NCBI RefSeq assembly: GCF_030162935.1
Contig: NZ_JASAUZ010000023.1
Span: forward strand, 410,777 to 474,776
Direction: 5' to 3'
DNA length: 64,000 nt
Source of the DNA: Comamonas halotolerans
GTDB lineage: Bacteria > Pseudomonadota > Gammaproteobacteria > Burkholderiales > Burkholderiaceae_C
The notes below the pieces were generated by a model. That model was not told the origin of the DNA and ran no database searches. It worked only from the letters and a program-made list of their open reading frames with translations. Made by a program: the position numbers and the translations under genes. Below are positions 47,644 through 55,266 of the stretch, one piece after another (within the stretch, counting starts at the first letter, position 1; the number at the start of each line of letters is the position of its first letter).

Positions 47644-48462
47644 TTAGTGCGCATGTCCGCCATGCGCCAGCCCACTCACAACCGTGACCAGCACAATGCC
47701 CGTCACCAGCCAAGCTACTTGCACCAGACTTTCCTTGGCCGACAAGCGTTTCTGCAGCTGAGGGATCAAGTCCGACAAAGCCACATAGACAAAGCTACTG
47801 GAGGCTACGACCAGAAAGTACGGCAAAGATTCTTCAAGATTTCCCACCAGAAAGTAGCCGGCAATACCGCCCAATGCAGTGACAGCCCCCGCCAAAGACA
47901 CCTTGAGCAATGCCAAGTTGCGGTGCTTGCTGTTGCGCAGGACCACAAGATCACCAATGTGGTGGGGCACTTCGTGCGCCAGAACGGAAACCGCAGCAAT
48001 CAACCCCAAGCGCATGTCTGCAACAAATGCTGAGGCAATCAAGATGCCGTCACCAAAGCAGTGCACGCTGTCTCCGGTCAACAGTGACCAGCCACTGCTC
48101 TTCTGCCCGTGATGATCGTGACTGTGCGAGTGCTCAGAATGTGCATGGTGATGCTCATGCCCGTCATGGCTGTGCTCATGGCCGTGGTGCCACAACTCAG
48201 CCTTGGTCAGCAGAAAAAAGAACACCACCCCAATCAGCAGCGTCATGAACAAATCATGCGCGCTCGCCTCGCTGTTGAACGCTTCGGGCAGCAAGTGCAT
48301 GAACGCTGTAGCCAGCAACGCGCCCGCAGCCAGGCTCAACAGACCTTGTTGCGCACGATCGCTTTGTTGACGGCCAAAACCCACCTTCAAAAGAAAGTTA
48401 GCCACCCAAACGCTTCCAATACCTGAAGCCAGGGTGGCCAAAATAATCGCAACCAATGTCAT
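47644..48462 (-). CDS. ZIP-family metal ion transporter
   Basis: A 272-residue inner membrane protein with about eight helices. The cytoplasmic loop between helices 3 and 4 is strongly His-rich (residues 92-120, alternating His with Glu/Ser/Asp), the usual metal-sensing loop of ZIPs. Helix 4 and 5 metal residues are visible in HCFGDGILIASAF and LAHEVPHHIGDL. It should import zinc or another divalent metal. The last residues (GGHAH) are also His-rich. It converges on the AlgR-like gene. No Zur box was identified upstream. Confidence 0.92.
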   Translation of the reverse strand: MTLVAIILATLASGIGSVWVANFLLKVGFGRQQSDRAQQGLLSLAAGALLATAFMHLLPEAFNSEASAHDLFMTLLIGVVFFFLLTKAELWHHGHEHSHDGHEHHHAHSEHSHSHDHHGQKSSGWSLLTGDSVHCFGDGILIASAFVADMRLGLIAAVSVLAHEVPHHIGDLVVLRNSKHRNLALLKVSLAGAVTALGGIAGYFLVGNLEESLPYFLVVASSSFVYVALSDLIPQLQKRLSAKESLVQVAWLVTGIVLVTVVSGLAHGGHAH

Positions 48463-48640
48463 AGCAAATTTTTCTCTCGGGCAGTTCGCCCCAATTGCCC
48501 AGCATTTTCCTTAAACACCGCAAGCAATGCTGCAATCCTAACGGCTGACTGAGTTGTGCACGTGGATGCTTGTCCCAAGCACAGAACAACTTCTCAAAAC
48601 AGCGTACACAAGCTGTCAAGAGGGTCGCGGCTTCGTTTCC

Positions 48641-48943
48641 CTAAAACCAGCGCACCATGGCTGCGCTCAGAGCGCCCAGGACCACCACCAGCAAAAAAGG
48701 TAAACGCAGCCACAAAGCCAAAGCAGCCACCAACAAAGCAGCCAGGCGGGCATCCAGCACCAATTGCGAGCCAGCCGAAAAAGCGTTCATCACCGTCAGG
48801 GCTGACAACAAGGCCACCGTCATACACGCGGCAACCTGTGTCATGCGCGGGTTTTGCAAGAAGTGTGCAGGAATCGCGTAGCCCAGCCACTTGGTCACAA
48901 ACGCGGCAGCGCATGCCAAAACAATCCAGTGCCACAAAGTCAT
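48641..48943 (-). CDS. azlD: AzlD-family branched-chain amino acid transport subunit
   Basis: A 100-residue protein with three to four hydrophobic helices (LWHWIVLACAAAFVTKWLGY at the start). It is the small partner of AzlC; together they form a branched-chain amino acid exporter in related bacteria. Its ATG overlaps the azlC stop (ATGA at 48940-48943), so the two are translationally coupled. Confidence 0.88.
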   Translation of the reverse strand: MTLWHWIVLACAAAFVTKWLGYAIPAHFLQNPRMTQVAACMTVALLSALTVMNAFSAGSQLVLDARLAALLVAALALWLRLPFLLVVVLGALSAAMVRWF

Positions 48944-49650
48944 GAAGCTTCTCCGTGGCCGTGAAGGCCATCTTTCGTCAGCCGGGCACTGCGCCATAAC
49001 CCCCATCCAGCACCAACCAGCGCAGCCACCAGTATGGGCAAACCTGCAGGCAACATCGGCACCATCAGTGCTGTGACGACACCGCACAAAACCGCAAGCG
49101 CTACAGGTTCACGCTGCTGCAGACGTGGCCACAGCAACCCTAAAAAGGCAGCCACAGCAGCACCATCGAGCCCCCACTGGCGAGGATCACCCAATGCATC
49201 ACCCAATAATGCACCAATTAACGTGAATGCATTCCAGAGCACAAAAACGCCCAGCCCTGCTGTCCAAAAACCGCGTTGCTGCTCCTGAGCATCGGTTTGC
49301 CCTGAAGCTGTTGCAGCCGACTCATCAATGGTCAGATGTGCTGCCAGGAATTTGCGCCAACCACCTGGCTTCAGCATGCGATTCATCTGCATGCCATAAA
49401 CTGCATTGCGCACGCCCAGCAGACTGGCAGCACCAACTGCAGCTGAGCCCGTACCACCTCCGGCGATCACACCAATAAAGGCAAACTGAGAGCCTCCCGT
49501 AAACATCAGGCTGCTCAACGCCATGGCTTGCCACACGTTCAGGCCTGCGGCCACTGCCAGCGCACCAAACGAGATGCCATAAAGGCCAGTGGCCAGTGAA
49601 ATGGACAAACCCATGCGCACCGCCGGGGTCCAGGAAGACGGGTAAATCAC
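48940..49650 (-). CDS. azlC: AzlC-family branched-chain amino acid exporter subunit
   Basis: A 236-residue membrane protein with about seven helices. AzlC hallmarks: SISLATGLYGISFGALAVAAGL at helix 1, SSLMFTGGSQFAFIG in helix 2, LLGVRNAVYGM and AHLTIDESAA. With AzlD it exports branched-chain amino acids; substrate identity is inferred from the family. The start is GTG at 49650, bounded upstream by an in-frame stop, with AAGG in front. No Lrp/AsnC regulator is adjacent. Between it and polA lie 229 bp without a supported gene. Confidence 0.9.
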   Translation of the reverse strand: MIYPSSWTPAVRMGLSISLATGLYGISFGALAVAAGLNVWQAMALSSLMFTGGSQFAFIGVIAGGGTGSAAVGAASLLGVRNAVYGMQMNRMLKPGGWRKFLAAHLTIDESAATASGQTDAQEQQRGFWTAGLGVFVLWNAFTLIGALLGDALGDPRQWGLDGAAVAAFLGLLWPRLQQREPVALAVLCGVVTALMVPMLPAGLPILVAALVGAGWGLWRSARLTKDGLHGHGEAS

Positions 49651-49879
49651 GTGTCCCTTTCAATTTTTGTCGCTGCCAAACCCATAACCCGCCCAAGGCT
49701 GCTCGCAAACATGCACCCAAATTTGGCAGGAATGCGTGCCAGCTACGTATTTTTCTAATTGCTTGTACATATCGCTGTCGCAAGCATGCATTCGGCAGAA
49801 CGTATCCCCCCGGCCACTCATCCAAGCATGCTTGCGACTTTGCGCATGCAGCACATTGTCGCGCTTTTGAGGAGAAGAC

Positions 49880-52705
49880 TTAGTGCGCCTTTTCCCAGTT
49901 CTCGCCAAAGCCCACTTCCGCCAGCAATGGCACCGATAACTCAGCCACCTGCGCCATCACGGCTGGAATGTGCTCGCGCACCCATTCAGCTTCGCTGGCA
50001 GGCAGCTCAAACACCAATTCATCGTGTACCTGCATGATGACCTGGATCTCGGGCTTTTCAGCATCCAGCTTGGCTTGCACGGCCACCATGGCTTTTTTGA
50101 TCAGATCAGCCGCCGTGCCCTGCATCGGAGCATTGATTGCAGCGCGTTCGGCGGCTTTCTTGCGTGGACCACTGCCACCATTGATTTCGGGCAGATAGAG
50201 CCTTCGGCCAAACACCGTTTCCACATAGCCTTGCTGGTGCGCCAGTTCCACGGTCTCGTCCATGTAACGCTTCACGCCAGGGTAACGCTGGAAGTATTTG
50301 TCAATGTACGCCGCAGCCGCCTTGGTTTCGATGCCCAGATTCTTGGCCAAACCAAAGCTGCTCATGCCATAGATCAGGCCAAAGTTGATCACCTTGGCAT
50401 AACGGCGCTGCTCGCTGCTGACTTCTTCCACACTTACACCAAAAACTTCGGCAGCCGTAGCCTTATGCACATCCAGACCGTTTCTGAATGCATTCAGCAG
50501 CGCCTCATCACCCGATAGATGCGCCATGATGCGCAGCTCAATTTGAGAATAGTCGGCACTGGCGATCAACTTGCCTTGCGGAGCCACAAAGGCTTCGCGC
50601 ACGCGGCGGCCTTCGGGCGTGCGTACAGGAATGTTTTGTAGATTCGGATCATTGCTGGACAAGCGCCCCGTCACCGCCACCGCCTGCGCGTAATGCGTGT
50701 GCACGCGGCCCGTACGTGGAAGGGCCATTTGTGCCAGCTTGTCGGTGTAAGTGCCTTTGAGCTTGGAGAGCGAACGGTGCTCCAGCAGTTTGGCCGGCAG
50801 CGGGTAGTCCTCGGCGAGTTTTTCAAGCACTTCTTCATCCGTGCTGCGTGCACCGGTGGCAGTTTTTTTCACCACGGGCATGCCCAGCTTGTCAAAGAAG
50901 ATTTCACCCAACTGCTTGGGTGAGGCGAGATTGAACGGTTGTCCTGCAATCTCATAGGCCTCTTGCTCCAGCTGCATGATGCGCGCACCCAGATCGTTGC
51001 TCTGGCGCGCGAGCTCTCCCGCATCAATGCGTACACCGTTGCGCTCAATGCGGAACAGCGCTTCGCTGGTAGCGATCTCCAGCTCATAGATGTGCAACAG
51101 GCCTGGGTGCGCTTGAATTTGCGGCCACAGCACGCTGTGCACATCCAGAGTCTGGTCAGAGTCCTCGCAGGAATATGCCGCCGCTTTGTCCACCGGCACC
51201 TGCGCAAACGGGATCTGGCTCTTGCCCTTGCCGCACAGGTCTTCGTAGCTGATGCCGGTGCGGTTCACATGCCGCAGTGCCAGACTGGTGAGATTGTGCG
51301 GGCGGTGTACTTCCAGCACGTAAGACTGGAGCATGGTGTCGTGCGCATAACCACGCACCGTGATGCCGTGGTTGGCAAAAACATGCTGGTCGTACTTCAC
51401 GTGCTGTCCCAGCTTCTTTTTGCTACCGTCTTCCAGCCAGGGCTTGAGCTGCGCCAATACCCAGTCCATAGGTAGCTGCTGGGGCACATCCATACCTTCA
51501 TGGCGCAGCGGAATGTAGGCAGCTTCACCCGCCTGCACACTGAAAGAAATGCCCACAATCTGCGCCACCATCTCGTCCAGCGAATCAGTTTCTGTGTCGA
51601 TGGCCGTCAACTCGGCGAGCTGAATCTTGGCCAGCCAGGCGTTGAACTGCTCTTCATTCAGAATGGTGGTGTAGACCACATCACGCTGCTGAGCGACCAC
51701 GGCCACCTCGGTCGCCGCGGCATCATCCATGTCAAACATATCGCTTTGGCTGGAAGCAGCCTTGGCCTTGTTTTTGCCATTGGACTCAGTTTTTGTCTCC
51801 GCAGACGCTACCGCTGCCGACCCCAGTGTGCGCGCCAGGCCCTTGAAGCCGTATTGTTCATAAAACGGCAGCAAGCCAGCAACATCGGGCTCGTCCAGTG
51901 TGATGTCGTCAAAGGCTGGTAATCCAGGAATGTAGTCCGACAGCTCACAATCAGTTTTCATCGTCACCAGCTGGCGGCTCAGCGCCAGCTGGCCACTGGC
52001 AATCGCATCACGCAGATTGTTGCCTGCCACGCCTTTGATGGCAGCAGCATTGGCGATCAAATTGTCCAGCGAACCATATTCTTCCAGCCACTTGGCGGCA
52101 GTTTTAGGCCCCACCTTGGTCACACCGGGCACGTTGTCCACGGTGTCACCAATCAGGGCCTGATAATCAATCATCTTTTCAGGTGGTACACCAAACTCCG
52201 TGGTCACACCGGACACATCTCGGCGCTTGCCGTTCATGGTGTCGATGATGGTGATGCGCTCGTTCACCAACTGGCTCAAATCCTTGTCTCCGCTGGACAC
52301 AATCACGTCCATGCCTTGTGCGGCCGCCATATTTGCCAACGTAGCGATGACATCGTCAGCCTCCACCCCAGGCACAGCCACCACTTTCCAGCCCAGCAAA
52401 TCCACCACCTGATGGATGGGCGCAATCTGGGAGCGCAAATCGTCGGGCATGGGCGAACGCGTGGCCTTGTATTCGGTGTACATGGCATCGCGAAAGGTCG
52501 GCCCCGAAGCGTCAAACACACACACGGCGTAATCCGCCACCACGTCCTTGCGTAGCGCCTGCATCATATTGATCATGCCGCGAATAGCGCCTGTGGCAGG
52601 ACTGCTGGGATCCCCGGGCACGGCCCGCAAATCGGGCATGGCATGGTAGGCGCGATACAGGTAGCTGGAGCCGTCGACCAGCACCAATGTCTTGGAATTG
52701 CTCAT
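49880..52705 (-). CDS. polA: DNA polymerase I
   Basis: A 941-residue polymerase with all three domains. The 5' nuclease (residues 1-300) shows VLVDGSSYLYRAYHAMP, GVEADDVIATLA and SGDKDLSQLV. The 3'-5' exonuclease keeps its first acidic motif (AIDTETDSLDEM) and a late YSCEDSDQTLD, so proofreading is probably intact. The polymerase domain has SADYSQIELRIMAHLSGDEA (motif A), the O-helix RYAKVINFGLIYGMSSFGLA and VHDELVFELP (motif C). It processes Okazaki fragments and fills repair gaps. ATG 52705 gives the normal start; an extension to 52762 is unlike the family. Confidence 0.97.
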   Translation of the reverse strand: MSNSKTLVLVDGSSYLYRAYHAMPDLRAVPGDPSSPATGAIRGMINMMQALRKDVVADYAVCVFDASGPTFRDAMYTEYKATRSPMPDDLRSQIAPIHQVVDLLGWKVVAVPGVEADDVIATLANMAAAQGMDVIVSSGDKDLSQLVNERITIIDTMNGKRRDVSGVTTEFGVPPEKMIDYQALIGDTVDNVPGVTKVGPKTAAKWLEEYGSLDNLIANAAAIKGVAGNNLRDAIASGQLALSRQLVTMKTDCELSDYIPGLPAFDDITLDEPDVAGLLPFYEQYGFKGLARTLGSAAVASAETKTESNGKNKAKAASSQSDMFDMDDAAATEVAVVAQQRDVVYTTILNEEQFNAWLAKIQLAELTAIDTETDSLDEMVAQIVGISFSVQAGEAAYIPLRHEGMDVPQQLPMDWVLAQLKPWLEDGSKKKLGQHVKYDQHVFANHGITVRGYAHDTMLQSYVLEVHRPHNLTSLALRHVNRTGISYEDLCGKGKSQIPFAQVPVDKAAAYSCEDSDQTLDVHSVLWPQIQAHPGLLHIYELEIATSEALFRIERNGVRIDAGELARQSNDLGARIMQLEQEAYEIAGQPFNLASPKQLGEIFFDKLGMPVVKKTATGARSTDEEVLEKLAEDYPLPAKLLEHRSLSKLKGTYTDKLAQMALPRTGRVHTHYAQAVAVTGRLSSNDPNLQNIPVRTPEGRRVREAFVAPQGKLIASADYSQIELRIMAHLSGDEALLNAFRNGLDVHKATAAEVFGVSVEEVSSEQRRYAKVINFGLIYGMSSFGLAKNLGIETKAAAAYIDKYFQRYPGVKRYMDETVELAHQQGYVETVFGRRLYLPEINGGSGPRKKAAERAAINAPMQGTAADLIKKAMVAVQAKLDAEKPEIQVIMQVHDELVFELPASEAEWVREHIPAVMAQVAELSVPLLAEVGFGENWEKAH

Positions 52706-52838
52706 AGAAGCCAATTGTGCCTGCACGCAGCCAGACTGGAATGGCCATGGTCTTAACGGCATTCATGCGTAAAAACAAAGAAGGAGGCCGTCACTGATAT
52801 GCATAGCCTGATGCAGGCAAGGAAACTACAATTGCACC

Positions 52839-53174
52839 ATGCGCGCAGCCACCCTCCTCCTCACATCCTTCTTGGTCACAGCACCCGTGCTAGCCCAGGA
52901 CCACGGCGAAAACTCGCCCCAACCCAATGCACAGAAAAACGAACAGCTACAAAAATCTGAGCAAAAAGGTGACAAACACAACCAACGCATTGAACGCATA
53001 CGCATCGAAGATGGTGGCAGCCGCGTAGACGAATTGCGTGTTGGTGGTGAAACCAAGAACATCACCGTACAGCCCAAGGTAGGCAACATGCCTTCCTACG
53101 AGGTGCAACCCCAGAATACAGAAGGTGCTGATGGCACCAATGGCCGCCGCGTCTGGCGCGCCATCCAGTTTTAA
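52839..53174 (+). CDS. DUF2782-family small exported protein
   Basis: A 111-residue protein with a Sec signal (LLLTSFLVTAPVLAQ). A charged, Gln/Lys-rich stretch follows (residues 25-50), then the DUF2782 core, IRIEDGGSRVDELRVGGETK ... TVQPKVGNMPSYEVQP. This family regularly sits between polA and thrB in beta- and gammaproteobacteria, exactly as here, but its role is unknown. It is divergent from polA (133 bp) and separated from thrB by a terminator. Confidence 0.82.
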   Translation: MRAATLLLTSFLVTAPVLAQDHGENSPQPNAQKNEQLQKSEQKGDKHNQRIERIRIEDGGSRVDELRVGGETKNITVQPKVGNMPSYEVQPQNTEGADGTNGRRVWRAIQF

Positions 53175-53191
53175 GCTTTTCTCTTACAACG

Positions 53192-53224
53192 CCTGCTGTC
53201 GCGTCATAGCCACAGCAGGTTTTT
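53192..53224 (+). terminator. Terminator between DUF2782 and thrB
   Basis: CCTGCTGT - 12-nt loop - ACAGCAGG followed by TTTTT, 17 bp after the DUF2782 stop. It leaves little room for a thrB promoter, so read-through or a promoter within the hairpin region is implied. Confidence 0.8.
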
Positions 53225-53240
53225 CCTTTTTGAGCCTGAC

Positions 53241-54212
53241 ATGGCCGTATTTACCGAAGTCTCCGATAAAGACGCGCGCGAATTGCTGCGCCGCGTTCCT
53301 CTGGGCCAACTCACCGAACTGCGTGGCATCCAAGGTGGCATTGAAAACACCAACTACTTTTTGACGACAGATCAAGGAGAGTGGGTACTCACATTGTTTG
53401 AGCGTTTGAAAGCCGAGCAACTGCCCTTTTACCTCTACCTGATGAAGCATCTGGCACATCAAGGGATTCCGGTTCCAGACCCTCAGGCCGACGCTAAAAG
53501 CGGTGACATCCTGCACAAAGTCTGCGGCAAACCCGCTGCCATCGTGCAAAAGCTACGGGGTAAAAGCCAGTTACAACCCCAAGCCGTGCACTGCGCTGCC
53601 GTGGGCGACATGCTGGCCAAAATGCATTTGGCTGGCCGTGACTACGACCGTGAACAACCCAATCTGCGTGGTTTGCCCTGGTGGAACGAAACCGTACCCA
53701 CCGTGCTGCCACATCTGGATCAGGCCCAGGCCGACTTGCTCCAGGCTGAACTGGCATTCCAGAACCACACGGCAGCATCCAGCGCTTACAAGGCTCTGCC
53801 GCGTGGCCCTGTGCATGCAGACCTGTTCCGTGACAACGTGATGTTTGACGGTGAAGAACTCACTGGCTTCTTTGACTTCTACTTTGCAGGCTGTGATACC
53901 TTCCTGTTCGATTTGTGCGTATGTCTGAACGATTGGTGCATTGACCATGCAAGTGGTGCCCACGAGGCAACCAAAGCTCAAGCCATGATTGATGCCTACC
54001 AAGCCGTTCGTCCCATGGAAGCTGCCGAGCGCCAGCTGTTCAATGCCATGTTGCGAGCCGGGGCACTACGCTTTTGGATTTCGCGCCTCTGGGATTTTTA
54101 CTTGCCACGCGAAGCTTCCATGCTGGTTCCCCACGACCCGACGCACTTTGAACGCGTGCTGCGCCAGCGCGTGGCCCACCCTGTCTCGCTGGAGCAGGCT
54201 GCCACCGTCTGA
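53241..54212 (+). CDS. thrB: Homoserine kinase, ThrB type II (aminoglycoside-phosphotransferase fold)
   Basis: A 323-residue kinase phosphorylating homoserine in threonine synthesis. It is the APH-fold form found in many proteobacteria, not the GHMP kinase of E. coli. Motifs: GGIENTNYFLTTDQGEWVLT (nucleotide region), the catalytic loop GPVHADLFRDNVMF and the metal-binding FFDFYFAGCD. ATG 53241. The other threonine genes are elsewhere. A BPSS1780-type membrane gene follows. Confidence 0.94.
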   Translation: MAVFTEVSDKDARELLRRVPLGQLTELRGIQGGIENTNYFLTTDQGEWVLTLFERLKAEQLPFYLYLMKHLAHQGIPVPDPQADAKSGDILHKVCGKPAAIVQKLRGKSQLQPQAVHCAAVGDMLAKMHLAGRDYDREQPNLRGLPWWNETVPTVLPHLDQAQADLLQAELAFQNHTAASSAYKALPRGPVHADLFRDNVMFDGEELTGFFDFYFAGCDTFLFDLCVCLNDWCIDHASGAHEATKAQAMIDAYQAVRPMEAAERQLFNAMLRAGALRFWISRLWDFYLPREASMLVPHDPTHFERVLRQRVAHPVSLEQAATV

Positions 54213-54355
54213 ACCCCAGGCCCGGCACCAACTTCTTGTGTGGCCTTGGCAATGACAGCAGCCCCACATCCCACTGTGTCTGCGAGGTGTGGGGTACAGT
54301 TCTACGCGTTGCAAGTGCTGCATTTTGCAGCTTTGTGCTTGCCTTCCTCACAAAC

Positions 54356-55198
54356 ATGAAACTTCATATCGTTCCTGCCAGCACAGGCCTGCAATGGGTC
54401 AAACTGGGCATGCAAACCTTCTGGCGCCAGCCCATGGCGCTTACTGCGCTGCTGTTTCTCAGCATGGCTGCCGTGTCACTGATTGGCATGTTCCCCATCA
54501 TCGGCCCTTATGTAGCCCTGCTGCTCATGCCCACAGTGTTCCTGGTGATGATGCTGGGAGCCGCAGAGGCATCGCACGGCCGCATCCCGCGCCCCAATCT
54601 GGTGGCCGCACCTTTTCGCTCTGGTAAATCACGCATCCAGTCCTTGGTGGTTCTGGGCATCTTCTATGGTCTGGGCATCGTACTCATCACACTGCTGACT
54701 TCGCTGGTAGACGATGGCACCTTGGCCAAAATGTCGCTGGGTAATGAACCCATGACGCCCGAACTGGCTGAAGAGTTGGTCAGACAGCCTGGTTTTCAAG
54801 TGGCGCTATGGGGCGGGTTTGTGATGTACAACCTGCTGGCCATGCTGATGTGGCACGCTCCCGCACTGGTGCACTGGCATGGTGTCTCTCCCGTCAAAGC
54901 GATTTTTTTCAGCGTGATTGCCTGCCTGCGCAATTTTCGCGCCTTCTTCATGTATGCCCTGGGCTGGCTGGGTCTGGCGCTTGCTGCGGGCGTAGTTCTG
55001 TCGCTGGTGACCTTGCTGCTCTCTGCCCTCCTCGGATCTGCCGCCGGTCTGGCTGCCAGCATTCTCACCGTCATGCTGGGCATGGGACTGGTCACCATGT
55101 TTCTGACTTCTGCAGTCTTCACATTCCGTGACTGCTTCTCACCGCCTGATCAGGAACGTGCGCTGCACGTGGACGATGTCACCTACGACTACAAGTAG
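54356..55198 (+). CDS. BPSS1780-family membrane protein
   Basis: A 280-residue protein with about six hydrophobic helices. The N-terminus (LHIVPASTGLQWVKLGMQTFWRQP) is the conserved start of this uncharacterised betaproteobacterial family, followed by ALTALLFLSMAAVSLIGMFP. ATG 54356 is chosen for that reason; a reading from 54236 adds 40 residues across a stem (CCCCACA / TGTGGGG, 54262-54294) and is unlikely. It follows thrB by 143 bp. Function unknown. Confidence 0.85.
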   Translation: MKLHIVPASTGLQWVKLGMQTFWRQPMALTALLFLSMAAVSLIGMFPIIGPYVALLLMPTVFLVMMLGAAEASHGRIPRPNLVAAPFRSGKSRIQSLVVLGIFYGLGIVLITLLTSLVDDGTLAKMSLGNEPMTPELAEELVRQPGFQVALWGGFVMYNLLAMLMWHAPALVHWHGVSPVKAIFFSVIACLRNFRAFFMYALGWLGLALAAGVVLSLVTLLLSALLGSAAGLAASILTVMLGMGLVTMFLTSAVFTFRDCFSPPDQERALHVDDVTYDYK

Positions 55199-55219
55199 GC
55201 TTTCACCGCTTAGACGAAC

Positions 55220-55250
55220 AAAAAAGGGACGCCCAGAGCGTCCCTTTTTT
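55220..55250. terminator. Bidirectional terminator between the BPSS1780 gene and uvrD
   Basis: AAAAAAGGGACGC - CCAGA - GCGTCCCTTTTTT, perfect and symmetric, serving both converging genes. Its stem is identical to that of the argH terminator at 44102-44129. Confidence 0.92.
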
Positions 55251-55266
55251 GTCCCTTCATCCTGAC

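Noticed and set aside
49660..49770. A 36-codon frame ending 10 bp before azlC, possible leader peptide
   Set aside because: No ribosome site, no run of branched-chain codons, and no attenuator hairpin; most likely chance.
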